This document shows positions 8,951 through 18,200 of a stretch of 64,000 nucleotides of DNA, one piece after another. The DNA is taken from the NCBI RefSeq assembly GCF_034675845.1, contig NZ_JAUCCU010000001.1, forward strand, positions 62,001 through 126,000, given 5' to 3'. The notes under the pieces are model-generated. The model ran no database searches and was not told the DNA's origin. It saw only the letters and a program-made list of their open reading frames with translations. Both the position numbers and the translations under genes were made by a program. Source of the DNA: Castellaniella sp. (lineage in GTDB: Bacteria; Pseudomonadota; Gammaproteobacteria; Burkholderiales; Burkholderiaceae_B). How positions within the stretch are numbered: position 1 is the first letter of the stretch; every line of letters begins with the position of its first letter.

Positions 8951-9703
8951 TTAATCCTCTTGGTGGTCTTGTTCGACCTCAATGAATTCTTCGCCCTCGG
9001 CGAGTTCTTCGACCAGGCCATTGATGCTTTGTTCGCGGCCAGCCAGCACGGCATCCGCCATGCCGCGAGCGTACAGCGCGATGGCCTTGCTGGAGTCATC
9101 ATTGCCAGGAATGACATAATCGATGCCTTCGGGCGAGTGGTTGGTATCCACCACGCCAATCACCGGAATACCCAGGGTATGGGCTTCAGCCACGGCAATC
9201 TTGTGGTAGCCGACGTCAATCACAAACAGCGCTTCGGGCAAGGTGTTCATGTCCTTGATGCCGCCGATGGATTTATTCAGCTTGGCGAGTTCACGTTCGA
9301 ACATGAGGGTTTCTTTTTTGCTCATGTGCTCGGTGACGCCTTCAGCCTGCTGGGCTTCCATTTCCTTGAGGCGCTTGATGGAGGCTTTGACGGTCTTGAA
9401 GTTCGTCATCATGCCGCCCAGCCAACGGCTGTCGACATAAGGCATGCCGCAGCGCTGGGCTTCGACAGCGAGGATCTCGCGCGCGGAGCGTTTCGTGCCC
9501 ACAAACAGCACATTGCCGCCGCGAGCCGCCACCTGGCGCACAAACTGGCTGGCTTCCAGGTATTTCTCGACTGTGCGCTCGAGGTTGACGATGTGAATTT
9601 TATTGCGTTGACCGAAAATGTATTCGGCCATTTTCGGGTTCCAGTAGCGGGTCTGGTGACCAAAGTGAACACCAGCTTCCAGCATTTCGCGCATGAGACT
9701 CAT
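8951..9703 (-). CDS. rpsB: 30S ribosomal protein S2
   Basis: A 250-residue small-subunit protein needed for late 30S assembly. Family segments are clear: MREMLEAGVHFGHQTRYWNPKM at the N-terminus, NKIHIVNLE, VLFVGTKRSAREI, DSRWLGGMMTNF, and VIDVGYHKIAVAEA with the following NHSPEGIDYVIPGNDD near the C-terminus. The start at 9703 follows GGAGA; an in-frame extension to 9745 lacks support. It is the first gene of the minus-strand block and diverges from map. S2 represses its own mRNA in several proteobacteria, but no specific leader structure could be confirmed here. Confidence 0.97.
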   Translation of the reverse strand: MSLMREMLEAGVHFGHQTRYWNPKMAEYIFGQRNKIHIVNLERTVEKYLEASQFVRQVAARGGNVLFVGTKRSAREILAVEAQRCGMPYVDSRWLGGMMTNFKTVKASIKRLKEMEAQQAEGVTEHMSKKETLMFERELAKLNKSIGGIKDMNTLPEALFVIDVGYHKIAVAEAHTLGIPVIGVVDTNHSPEGIDYVIPGNDDSSKAIALYARGMADAVLAGREQSINGLVEELAEGEEFIEVEQDHQED

Positions 9704-9805
9704 GTAGATTTCTCCAAAGGGTTGGGTCTTGTACAGGGCCAGCATCCGGGACTAACATTGAATGTGATTCAGTGGCGTCCGCAAACACCCATGGATGGCC
9801 CTGCA

Positions 9806-9830
9806 CGCTATTTATAGCGAAGCCTATAAT
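9806..9830 (+). promoter_or_regulatory. Dyad and TATAAT box in the rpsB/map spacer
   Basis: CGCTAT and ATAGCG (9806-9811 and 9814-9819) form a perfect dyad around two bases. A consensus TATAAT follows at 9825-9830, 36 bp before the map start. No good -35 hexamer was found at 16-18 bp. The dyad itself contains TATAAA on the minus strand, which could serve rpsB. A promoter region is plausible, but the exact hexamers are uncertain. Confidence 0.35.
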
Positions 9831-9866
9831 TCTACTATTCTTAATACATTTTCGGCAAGCTTCCTC

Positions 9867-10682
9867 ATGATTCCTCTTATCACAGACCCTCAGGACCTCG
9901 ATCAGATGCGTGCTGCCTGCCAGGCCGCCGCCAGCATTCTGGACTATCTGGAACCGCATGTGCGCCCCGGCATCACCACCGGGGAACTCGAGCGTCTGTG
10001 CATGGATTATCTGACCAACGAGCTGAAGGTCAAATCCGCCACGGTCGGCTATGCCCCTCCGGGCTACCCTCCCTACCCCGCCTCGATCTGCATTTCGGTC
10101 AATCATGTCATCTGCCATGGCATCCCCGGCAACAAGGTCCTGAAAAACGGCGATATCCTGAACATGGACATCACCATCATCAAGGATGGCTGGTTCGGCG
10201 ATACCAGCCGCATGTATTACGTGGGCGAACCCACAATATTGGGCCGCCGCCTGGCCGAGACCACGTACGAATGCATGTGGCTGGGCATCGCCCAGGTGCG
10301 ACCGGGGGCAACGCTGGGGGACATCGGCCACGCAATCCAGAAACATGCCGAAGCCGCTGGCTTTTCCGTGGTGCACGAATACTGCGGCCACGGCGTGGGT
10401 CAGCGTTTTCACCAAGACCCCCAGGTCCTGCATTATGGCAAACCCGGCACGGGGGTGCGCCTGCAGGCTGGCATGATCTTCACCATCGAGCCCATGATCA
10501 ACGCCGGACGGCGCGAAATCCGTACCCTGGCGGACCAATGGACCGTGGTCACCCGCGACCACAGCCTGTCGGCCCAATGGGAGCACAGCATCCTGGTGAC
10601 CGATGACGGCTACGAGGTTCTGACCGTCTCGCCCGGCATGCCGGCACCACCCGCCTTTATTCAGGCCTCAACGCCTGCATGA
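9867..10682 (+). CDS. map: Type I methionine aminopeptidase
   Basis: Removes the initiator Met from nascent proteins. The 271-residue pita-bread-fold protein keeps the substrate-side His in ISVNHVICHGIPG. The metal ligands are the Asp residues of LNMDITIIKDGWFGDTSRM, the His of GHGVGQRFHQDP, and the Glu residues of FTIEPMINAG and QWEHSI. I chose the Met at 9867 (MIPLITDPQDL); the frame is open from 9795 but the extra 24 residues are not family-like. Its stop overlaps the glnD start by four bases (ATGA), suggesting translational coupling. This is the usual gene beside divergent rpsB. Confidence 0.95.
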   Translation: MIPLITDPQDLDQMRAACQAAASILDYLEPHVRPGITTGELERLCMDYLTNELKVKSATVGYAPPGYPPYPASICISVNHVICHGIPGNKVLKNGDILNMDITIIKDGWFGDTSRMYYVGEPTILGRRLAETTYECMWLGIAQVRPGATLGDIGHAIQKHAEAAGFSVVHEYCGHGVGQRFHQDPQVLHYGKPGTGVRLQAGMIFTIEPMINAGRREIRTLADQWTVVTRDHSLSAQWEHSILVTDDGYEVLTVSPGMPAPPAFIQASTPA

Positions 10683-13260
10683 CCTCTATGTCGCAGGACG
10701 GTGTTGCCGCCTTGCGCAGCCAGTTGCAGGCGCAGCGGGCCCAAGCAATCGCAGCCTATCGCCAGCATCTGCGCCCGGACACTCTCCTGAGCACCCTGCG
10801 GCGGATCGCCGATGGTGCCGTCCGTAGATTGCTATCCATCCACCCGGCTCCGGATGGGGCCTGCGTGGCGGCGGTCGGCGGCTATGGTCGCGGCGAACTC
10901 TACCCAGGGTCCGATCTGGATATCCTGATTCTGCTGGAGCACAGCCCGGATGCGCAAGACCGGGAACGCATCGAAGCGCTGCTGGCCGCCTTATGGGATA
11001 TCGGCCTGGAACCTGGCCATAGCGTGCGCACACTGGCGCAATGTCGGCATGAATCCGCCGCCGACATCACCGTACAGACCGCCCTGCTGGAAGCCCGTTG
11101 GCTGGTGGGTGGCCGCGCCTTGTTTCAGCGCTTTCGCCAACAGATGCAGGCCGACCTGGACCCCTGCGAATTTTTTTTCTGGCCAAACGCACAGAAATGC
11201 AGCAGCGCCACGCCCGCCACCAGGACACCCCCTACGCGCTGGAACCCAACTGCAAGGAAGCCCCCGGCGGACTGCGCGACTTGCAGGTCCTGCTGTGGCT
11301 GGCCCGCGCCGCGGGCCTGGGCAGCACCTGGAAGGCTGTCGCCGCCACGGATTTGCTGACTCCGACCGAATTTCGCTCGCTGCGCCGCGCCGAACAAGCC
11401 TTCAGGCGCCTGCGCATCGAACTGCACCTGCTGTCGGGACGTCGCGAAGACCGGGTGCTATTCGATCTGCAGCCCCGTCTGGCACAGGTCTACGGCTTCA
11501 AGGACCAGACACACCGGCGCGCCAGCGAGCTGCTGATGCAACGCTACTACTGGGCGGCACGCGTCGTCTGCCAGGTCAACCGCCTGTTGATGCAAAGCCT
11601 GGAGGAACATATTTTCCCCCAGCCCCAAGCACCAGCCATCGATCTGGATGACGATTTTTATGCGCTGCGCGGGCATCTGACTCTGCGCCGCGCCGATGCC
11701 TTCGAGCGCAACCCCGCCTTGCTGCTGCGGGTGTTTCTGGTGCGCCAGCAGCACCCTGAACTGCAGGGCATGGCAGCCGGGACATTGCGGGCCATCTGGC
11801 ATGCCCGGCGCTTGATCGATGCACAATTTCGTCGCAACCCAGTCAATCGGCATCAGTTTTTGCAGATTCTGCAGCAACCCCAGGGCATCGTCCATGCCCT
11901 GCGCGACATGACGATGTGGAATATTTTGCCGCGCTATCTGCCCGTATTTCGGCGCATCGTCGGACAGATGCAGCACGACCTGTTTCACGCCTATACCGTA
12001 GATCAGCATATTTTGATGGTGATTCGCAACCTGCGGCGCTTTACCATGCCGGAACACGCCCAGGAAAACCCGCTGGCCAGCCAGCTGATTGCTGATCTGG
12101 ACGAGCACTGGCTGCTGTATGTCGCAGCTTTGTTCCACGATATTGCCAAAGGTCGCGGAGGCGATCATTCCCAACTGGGTGCGGACGAAGTACGCCGATT
12201 TGCGCGCCAGCACCAGTTCAGCGCCACGCAAATCGATTTTCTGGTGTTCCTGGTCCGCGAGCACCTCAGCCTGTCGCAAGTCGCCCAAAAACGCGACCTC
12301 AGCGACCCTCGCGTGATCCACGGCTTTGCCGCGCTGGTGGGCTCACAGCGCCGCCTGGATGCGCTTTATCTGCTGACCGTTGCCGATATCCGCGGCACCA
12401 GCCCTAAAGTCTGGAACAGCTGGAAAGGCAAGCTGTTGGAAGACCTATACCATCAGACCCTGGCGGCGCTGGGGGGGGCACGCCCCGATACCGGCACAAT
12501 TCTGGCGCAACGCAAGGAAGCCGCCACTGCGGAAATCCGCCGCCTGGGCCTGCGCGACGAAAGTCGCAACGCATTCTGGTCCCAACTGGACGTAGCCTAT
12601 TTTCTGCGCCATGAAGCCCACGAGATCGCGTGGCACACCCGTCATCTATACCATTGCTTTGAAGGACCGGACCCGGTAGTCCGCGCCCGGGTACTGGGCC
12701 AGAGCGAAGCCCTGCAAGTACTGGCCTATGCTCCGGACCGGGCCGATCTGTTCATGGATATCTGCACTTATTTCGACCGCCACGGCCTGAGCATCCAGGA
12801 TGCCAGAATCCACACCACCCGCCAGGGCTGGGCGCTGGATAGCTTTATCGTGCTGCTGCCGGATGCCGATCGGGATTATCGTTCGCATGCGACCTTGATC
12901 GAGCATGAGCTACTGGAGGCGCTGCAAACACGCCCCACGGATATCAAGGCAGCATCGACCCTGCGCCGCAGCTCCCGGCGCTCGCGCGTATTTCCCATCA
13001 TGCCGGTCATCAGCCTGCAGGCCGATGAGCCCGGAGGGGCATGGCGCTTATCCGTGACGGCAGCCGACCGCGTCGGCCTGCTGCACGACCTGGCCCGCGT
13101 ATTCACCCAACATGAGATCAATCTGAAAATGGCCAAGATCATGACCCTGGGTGATCGCGTAGAGGATATATTCATTGTCCAGGGCAAGGTTCTGGAGCAT
13201 CCGCGCACGCAGCGGCAATTCGAGCGCCACTTATTTGACGCCCTGACGGGTACTCTCTGA
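10679..13260 (+). CDS. glnD: PII uridylyltransferase / uridylyl-removing enzyme GlnD, frame disrupted at an eight-T run
   Basis: GlnD uridylylates and deuridylylates PII proteins in response to glutamine. The first frame (10679-11359 if unshifted, 226 residues) has the nucleotidyltransferase motif GGYGRGELYPGSDLD. The remainder is in the -1 frame to 13260: ALEPNCKEAPGGLRDLQ, the HD motif LYVAALFHDIAKGRGGDHSQLG and C-terminal ACT domains (VTAADRVGLLHDLARVFTQHEINLKMAKI). The switch falls at eight T's (11171-11178) after Cys163-Glu164. One added base or a -1 slip would give a normal product of about 860 residues. Homology is continuous on both sides with no lost segment, so the gene is otherwise intact. 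It could be a sequencing homopolymer error, a recent mutation, or slippage-dependent expression. Confidence 0.9.
11171..11179 (+). other. Homopolymer / slippery heptamer at the glnD frame switch
   Basis: Eight consecutive T's followed by C. In the glnD zero frame the last seven bases read T TTT TTC (11173-11179), which fits the X XXY YYZ pattern for -1 ribosomal slippage. A -1 slip here continues as CTG GCC AAA (Leu-Ala-Lys), the family-like frame. T-runs of this length can also cause transcriptional slippage or sequencing errors. No clear stimulatory hairpin downstream was identified by eye. Confidence 0.6.
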
Positions 13261-13296
13261 GCATCTTATTTCTTTATTTTCACCACCATCACACTC

Positions 13297-13785
13297 ATGA
13301 AAATCACTTGCGCCGATAAAATTTTGCAATTCGTTGCCTTTCTGTGCCTCGCAGCGGTGGGCTTTGCCCTGGTATCCCAATACGCCTTCGACATGCGGCC
13401 CTGCGCCTGGTGCGTGTTGCAACGGCTGATCCTGCTGGCCATTGCTGCCGTGTGCATACTGACCGGCACGGGCTGGGGCTCGGCTTGGGTACGCCGCCTG
13501 GGGGCTGCCCTGGCTGCGGCGCTGTCGATCTCGGGCATTGTCGCCGCCTGGTATCAGTACACCGTGGCATCCCAGGCGTTCTCGTGCGCCCAGACCTTTG
13601 CCGATACCTTCATCACCCAGTCCGGCCTGGATGCCGCCCTGCCCTGGCTGTTTGGCATCTACGCCACCTGCGCAGACGCCCGGGTCAGTCTGCTGGGCAT
13701 GGAGTACGCCCTGTGGGGGCTGCTGCTGTTCGTCGTCAGCGCCATCCTGACGCTGTGGGTGCTGCTGCGCCGGGCGCGCGCCTGA
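13297..13785 (+). CDS. dsbB: Disulfide bond formation protein DsbB
   Basis: DsbB is an inner-membrane quinone reductase that re-oxidises periplasmic DsbA. The 162-residue protein has four hydrophobic segments. Both periplasmic Cys pairs are present: Cys36 and Cys39 in RPCAWCVLQR after the first helix, and Cys97 and Cys125 flanking the second loop (SCAQTF ... YATCADA). The Gln-Arg after the first pair is typical of the quinone-interacting region. It lies 36 bp after glnD and converges on purF with a 33-bp gap that holds no obvious terminator. Confidence 0.93.
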   Translation: MKITCADKILQFVAFLCLAAVGFALVSQYAFDMRPCAWCVLQRLILLAIAAVCILTGTGWGSAWVRRLGAALAAALSISGIVAAWYQYTVASQAFSCAQTFADTFITQSGLDAALPWLFGIYATCADARVSLLGMEYALWGLLLFVVSAILTLWVLLRRARA

Positions 13786-13818
13786 ACAGGCCACCCACTT
13801 GGGGCAAAGACGTTTGAT

Positions 13819-15321
13819 TCAGGCGTCTTCGGCGGGGGCCACCATGGCCCCTGAACGCAGGGACTGGCCTTGGCTTTGGCTGAGACGCTGCAAATAAGCG
13901 GCATCGATATCACCCGTCACATACTGGCCGTTGAAACAAGACGACTCAAATGTCTGCAGGGCCGGGTTCAAGTCGCGCAAGGATTGTTCCAGATCGGCCA
14001 GTTCCTGGTAGACCAGACCATCCGCCCCGATTTCCCGGGCCACCTGCTGGGTGTCACGGCCAGTCGCGATCAATTCGGCCTGGGTGGGCATGTCGATGCC
14101 ATAGACATTGGGGTAGCGCACGGCGGGGGCCGCCGAGGCAAAATAGACCTTGTTGGCGCCCGCAGCCCGCGCCATATCGACGATTTCCCGGCTGGTCGTG
14201 CCACGGACAATCGAGTCATCGACCAGCAGCACGTTTTTGCCGCGAAATTCCAGGTCGATGGCACTGAGCTTCTGGCGCACGGATTTTTTTCGCACGGCCT
14301 GACCCGGCATGATAAAGGTGCGCCCTATATAACGGTTCTTGATGAAGCCTTCGCGATAATTCAATCCCAGGTGGGAAGCCAGTTGCATGGCCGATGGGCG
14401 GGAGGAATCGGGGATAGGCATGACCACGTCGATATCCCCCAGACGCAGGGATTTCGCCACATTGTCCGCCAGATATTCCCCCATCTGCAGACGTGCGTCG
14501 TACACCGAAATGCCATCCATGACGGAATCCGGGCGCGCAAAATAAACGTATTCGAAAACGCAGGGGGTTTGTGGCTGGCCAGGCTCGGCGCACAATTCGT
14601 GGTTGAGTTCACCGTCCTCGGTAATGACCAGGGCCTCGCCAGGCTCGATATCACGCACCAGACTGAAGCCGCTGCCGGTCAGTGCGACGGACTCAGAGGC
14701 CAACATCCATTCCGGGCCGGCATCCGTGTCATGGCGCCCCAGGCACAGGGGCCGGATGCCGTGGGGATCGCGAAATGCCACCAAACCGAAATGACTGATG
14801 CGGGCAATCACGGCATACGCGCCCTTGGCACGACGGTGCACGGCGCGCACCGCCTGGAACACCGCATTGGCATCCAGTGTGACGCCATCGGAAGCCTGCT
14901 GCAGCTCGTGGGCAAAAACATTGAGCAACACTTCGGAATCCGAGTTGGTATTGATGTGACGCCGGTCGTGCTTGAATAGGGCCTCGCGCAGTTCACGCCA
15001 ATTGGTCAGATTGCCATTATGCACAAAGGTAATGCCAAACGGTGCATTGACGTAAAACGGTTGGGCCTCGTCTACACTGGCGCTAGAGCCTGCCGTGGGA
15101 TAGCGCACCTGGCCCAGCCCGCTATTGCCAGGCAGCGCACGCATATTGCGGGTCCGGAATACATCGCGCACCAAGCCATGCGCCTTGTGCATGCTGAAGT
15201 AATCATCATGCGCGGTGGCAATGCCAGCGGCGTCCTGCCCCCGGTGCTGCAACAGCAGCAGGCTGTCATAAATCAGCTGATTGACGGGCGCTTTGCCCAT
15301 CACACCCACAATTCCGCACAT
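13819..15321 (-). CDS. purF: Amidophosphoribosyltransferase
   Basis: First step of de novo purine synthesis: PRPP plus glutamine gives 5-phosphoribosylamine. The protein has 500 residues. Cys2 of MCGIVGV is the glutaminase nucleophile after Met removal, followed by LLLLQHRGQDAAGI. The phosphoribosyltransferase half has the PRPP loop VLLVDDSIVRGTTSREIV near residues 360-380. The start at 15321 is fixed by the required Cys2, although the frame is open further upstream. Its start is one base after the cvpA stop, the same cvpA-purF pairing as in E. coli. No PurR-type palindrome was identified. Confidence 0.97.
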   Translation of the reverse strand: MCGIVGVMGKAPVNQLIYDSLLLLQHRGQDAAGIATAHDDYFSMHKAHGLVRDVFRTRNMRALPGNSGLGQVRYPTAGSSASVDEAQPFYVNAPFGITFVHNGNLTNWRELREALFKHDRRHINTNSDSEVLLNVFAHELQQASDGVTLDANAVFQAVRAVHRRAKGAYAVIARISHFGLVAFRDPHGIRPLCLGRHDTDAGPEWMLASESVALTGSGFSLVRDIEPGEALVITEDGELNHELCAEPGQPQTPCVFEYVYFARPDSVMDGISVYDARLQMGEYLADNVAKSLRLGDIDVVMPIPDSSRPSAMQLASHLGLNYREGFIKNRYIGRTFIMPGQAVRKKSVRQKLSAIDLEFRGKNVLLVDDSIVRGTTSREIVDMARAAGANKVYFASAAPAVRYPNVYGIDMPTQAELIATGRDTQQVAREIGADGLVYQELADLEQSLRDLNPALQTFESSCFNGQYVTGDIDAAYLQRLSQSQGQSLRSGAMVAPAEDA

Positions 15322-15322
15322 G

Positions 15323-15832
15323 CTAGTTGGTATCCGTAGAAGACTGATAAGGAAGTATCTGCGCCACATCGGGTGGCAACATGAGTTTGATTTGCTGAAA
15401 ACCTTTGACCAAGGCTCCGACCGTGCGGGACTGCTGCCACCAAGGCTCTTGGGGCAGTTCGGTGTAACCCGCCAGCCCCACCAGCGCCAACACCAGCACC
15501 AGCCCGCGCCCTGCCCCGAAAACCGCGCCCAGACCATGATCGGCGGGCGTCAGGCCAGTGCGATCCACCAAAGCGCCCAGCGCCATATTCAGCAGCCCCA
15601 CAGCCAACAGGGTCAGGATGAAGACAGCACCATACGCAGCCAGCGTGCGCAAGAGCCCATTTTCGATCAGGCTGGCCAGCCATACCGAGGCGCTGGGTCC
15701 CCACCAGATCGCAGCCACGAAAGCGGCCACATAAGCGACCAGGGATAAGACTTCGCGCAAAAATCCGCGCAGCAAGCCAATCACGCTGGAGACCAGCACA
15801 ATACCCAAGACGATGTAATCGAAGCTGGTCAC
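15323..15832 (-). CDS. cvpA: CvpA family membrane protein
   Basis: A small inner-membrane protein first linked to colicin V production; its molecular role is not settled. The 169 residues contain about four hydrophobic helices: FDYIVLGIVLVSSVIGLLRG at the N-terminus with the family's G-x-x-RG pattern, then VLSLVAYVAAFVAAIWWG, then two more ending by about residue 120. A hydrophilic tail follows. It overlaps the SPOR gene upstream by four bases and touches purF downstream, so the three genes are one coupled unit. Confidence 0.92.
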   Translation of the reverse strand: MTSFDYIVLGIVLVSSVIGLLRGFLREVLSLVAYVAAFVAAIWWGPSASVWLASLIENGLLRTLAAYGAVFILTLLAVGLLNMALGALVDRTGLTPADHGLGAVFGAGRGLVLVLALVGLAGYTELPQEPWWQQSRTVGALVKGFQQIKLMLPPDVAQILPYQSSTDTN

Positions 15833-16662
15833 TTGTCGGAAATCAGGCCATTTTGATAACCCAGCGCACGCAGACGGGTCTGAGCAGCCTGGGCGGCCTC
15901 GTGCGAGCCAAATGGCCCGACGCGCAGCCGGTAGACCGTGCGTCCGCCGGATTGACCGGGCTCGACGTAGGCATCTGTGACGCCGGCCTGGCTTAAGCTA
16001 TTGCGACGCGCCTGAGCGTCTTGTTCCGTCGTATAGGCAGCCACTTGCAGGTAATAGCGTCCCTGGGCTGCTGAACTGCCCGTACTGCGGGGAGTATTTG
16101 GGGCCTTGCCGGCCAACAGGGCCAGGGCCACCGACCCATCGTCCGTGCGGTCCGCAGGTTTGGGCGCAGGTTTTGGTTTTGGGGGCTCAGGGGTGGGTTT
16201 TGGAGCCGCAGTCGGCGGCGTAAGCTGGGCCTGTGGCGCGGGCGGCGTGCTGGTGGCCGACTGCGCAGGCAGGGGGGATGGCACAACAGTGCCGCTGGTG
16301 ACTGATGCCGTTGGGTCCGATGCTGCGGCCAGGGGGCTAGTATCAGCAGGCAAACCACTGACGGCAGCAGAATCCGGAGATACCTGCCCACCGGCAACAG
16401 CAGCGCCGGGCAATGCCGTGGCATCGGCCAACTGAGGCGACAAGCCATCGGGCGGGGCCGGAACGACAATGGGCGCCTGAACGTGTTCTGGGGCTGGCGG
16501 TTCGTCAAACAGCCAGGGGACAGCAATAAACGCAGCCAGCACCAAGGCCAAGGCGCCGATCAAGCGGCGGCGAGCCTTGGTGCGGAGTTCTTTAAGCTGG
16601 GTGGCACTACCGGCGCGTGAGGTGGCGCGTTTATCCGAGTTGGACCCGTGACGAAAAAACAT
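15829..16662 (-). CDS. SPOR domain protein (DedD-like)
   Basis: A likely division-site envelope protein that binds denuded peptidoglycan. The 277 residues start with a basic cytoplasmic segment (about 1-32). A single membrane helix follows (LIGALALVLAAFIAVPWLF, about 34-52), then a long periplasmic linker rich in Pro, Ala, Ser and Lys. The C-terminal SPOR repeat (about 198-277) contains YYLQVAAYTTEQDAQARRNSL and YRLRVGPFGSHEAAQAAQTRL. Position between folC and cvpA matches E. coli dedD, so orthology is likely, but SPOR proteins are paralogous and I leave the symbol blank. Confidence 0.88.
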   Translation of the reverse strand: MFFRHGSNSDKRATSRAGSATQLKELRTKARRRLIGALALVLAAFIAVPWLFDEPPAPEHVQAPIVVPAPPDGLSPQLADATALPGAAVAGGQVSPDSAAVSGLPADTSPLAAASDPTASVTSGTVVPSPLPAQSATSTPPAPQAQLTPPTAAPKPTPEPPKPKPAPKPADRTDDGSVALALLAGKAPNTPRSTGSSAAQGRYYLQVAAYTTEQDAQARRNSLSQAGVTDAYVEPGQSGGRTVYRLRVGPFGSHEAAQAAQTRLRALGYQNGLISDK

Positions 16663-16708
16663 CGTGCAGCTTACCCATTAGCAAAGGCAGGCCGACGCGC
16701 CCACCCAA

Positions 16709-18115
16709 TCAAGAAAGCACGTCCCTGCCTTCGAGGCGCAGAACCTGCAACACCGGGCCGACCGTCGCAAATGACCCGAATACAAGAATTCTATCATTGT
16801 CGGTGGCCAGTTGACGGGCCTGTGCAAAGGCTTGTTCCGGACTGTCAAAAGTGGATACTTGTACATCCCGGGCCTGGATGGCGGGCCGGGGCGCGGCCCT
16901 GACACCGGGCTTGCTGTCGCCGCGCTTGAGTTCGGCGGTTTGGGCCACGAAAGTATCGACCGGCGCCACATCGCCAGTGATGCGATGCACGATGTCTGCA
17001 AGTTCCTGGGCGCTGGTCCCGCGTGGCCCGTCCAGCGTGGCGCACAGCCAGCGATCCACGCGTCGTGTCAGGCGCGACAAGGTGGCTTCGATTTCCTTGT
17101 CGTGCAGCATGCCCACCACCGCGTACGTGTGGGGGTAATGTCCCATGCTGTCCAGGTTCTGCCCCAAAGCGGCAGCCGCATGAGGGTTATGGCCGACATC
17201 CAGAATCGTGGCTGGCAGGCCAGGCAGGATCTGCATACGGCCCGGCAGGCTGACATGCAGCAGACCCTGGCGCACGTTTTGCTGGGTGACCACCAGACGA
17301 TCACGCAGGCTTTCCAGGGCCGCCAGGGCGGCCGAGGCATTGATCAGCTGATTGGCGCCGCGCAGCGCCGGATAGCCCAGGGCATTGCGTCGCTGACCAC
17401 GTCCGCCGTAAGCCCATTGCTGGCGGTCGCCGGAATAATTGAAATCCAGTCCAAAGCGCCAGAGATCCGCGCCGATTTCCTGAGCATAATCCAGCACGGT
17501 CTGGGGCGGAACAGGGTCGGCACAGATCGCGGGCGTGCCCGGACGGAAAATATGGGCCTTTTCCCAACCAATGGCTTCGCGGGTATTGCCAAGATAAGCG
17601 GTGTGATCCAGATCCACACTGGTCAGGATGGCACAGTCCGTATCGATCAGGTTGACAGCATCCAGCCGTCCACCCAGGCCGACTTCCAGCACCAGTGCAT
17701 CCAGTGGCGTCTTCTGAAACAACAGCAAAGCCGCCAGCGTCGTCATTTCAAAGTACGTCAGGGTCGTGTCCCCTCGGGCGGACTCGATGCGCTCAAGCTG
17801 AGCGACGATGTCTTCGTCCGAGGCCTCCTGGCCATTGATGCGGATGCGCTCGTTGAAGCGCAGCAGATGGGGCGACGTGTATTGACCCACCCGATAACCG
17901 GCATCCAGCAAGATGGCTTCAAGCATGGCGCAGGTAGAGCCTTTGCCATTGGTGCCCGCCACCGTGATCTTGACGCAATCCAGCGATAAATCCATGCGTT
18001 CGGCCACGCGACGGATGCGATCCAGGCCCAAATCAATGGCCTTGGGGTGCAGCGTTTCCAGATAAGTCAGCCAATCAGCCAGAGGAGAACCAGATGCAGG
18101 AGCAGAAGTAGACAT
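16709..18115 (-). CDS. folC: Bifunctional folylpolyglutamate / dihydrofolate synthase
   Basis: Adds glutamate to dihydropteroate (making dihydrofolate) and to folates. The Mur-ligase-like protein of 468 residues has the ATP loop VAGTNGKGSTCAMLEAIL, YTSPHLLRFNERIRING, the Mg/ATP region of the second motif, and LDVGHNPHAAAAL in the C-terminal domain. I chose the Met at 18115 (MSTSAPASG). The frame stays open to 18436, but that part is the antisense of a repeat element and lpdA. Its usual betaproteobacterial upstream neighbour is accD; here it is lpdA, a rearrangement noted in the findings. Confidence 0.94.
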   Translation of the reverse strand: MSTSAPASGSPLADWLTYLETLHPKAIDLGLDRIRRVAERMDLSLDCVKITVAGTNGKGSTCAMLEAILLDAGYRVGQYTSPHLLRFNERIRINGQEASDEDIVAQLERIESARGDTTLTYFEMTTLAALLLFQKTPLDALVLEVGLGGRLDAVNLIDTDCAILTSVDLDHTAYLGNTREAIGWEKAHIFRPGTPAICADPVPPQTVLDYAQEIGADLWRFGLDFNYSGDRQQWAYGGRGQRRNALGYPALRGANQLINASAALAALESLRDRLVVTQQNVRQGLLHVSLPGRMQILPGLPATILDVGHNPHAAAALGQNLDSMGHYPHTYAVVGMLHDKEIEATLSRLTRRVDRWLCATLDGPRGTSAQELADIVHRITGDVAPVDTFVAQTAELKRGDSKPGVRAAPRPAIQARDVQVSTFDSPEQAFAQARQLATDNDRILVFGSFATVGPVLQVLRLEGRDVLS

Positions 18116-18139
18116 AAGTATGCAAACCACAAGTAAAAC

Positions 18140-18165
18140 GGCAGGTGCCGATAGTAGCACCTGCC
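18140..18165 (-). terminator. Possible terminator after lpdA
   Basis: GGCAGGTGC / GCACCTGCC arms (18140-18148, 18157-18165) form a perfect 9-bp stem with an 8-base loop. On the minus strand the stem is followed by GTTTTACTT, a short T-rich run. It sits between lpdA and folC, 25 bp before the folC start, and would plausibly end or attenuate the aceE-aceF-lpdA transcript. Confidence 0.45.
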
Positions 18166-18200
18166 ATTCATAAAGCCGCCGATTACCCCCATTGCAAATG

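Noticed and set aside
10679..11359. Treating glnD as a dead pseudogene
   Set aside because: Only one frame switch at a homopolymer; all three functional parts on both sides are intact with no other stops or gaps.
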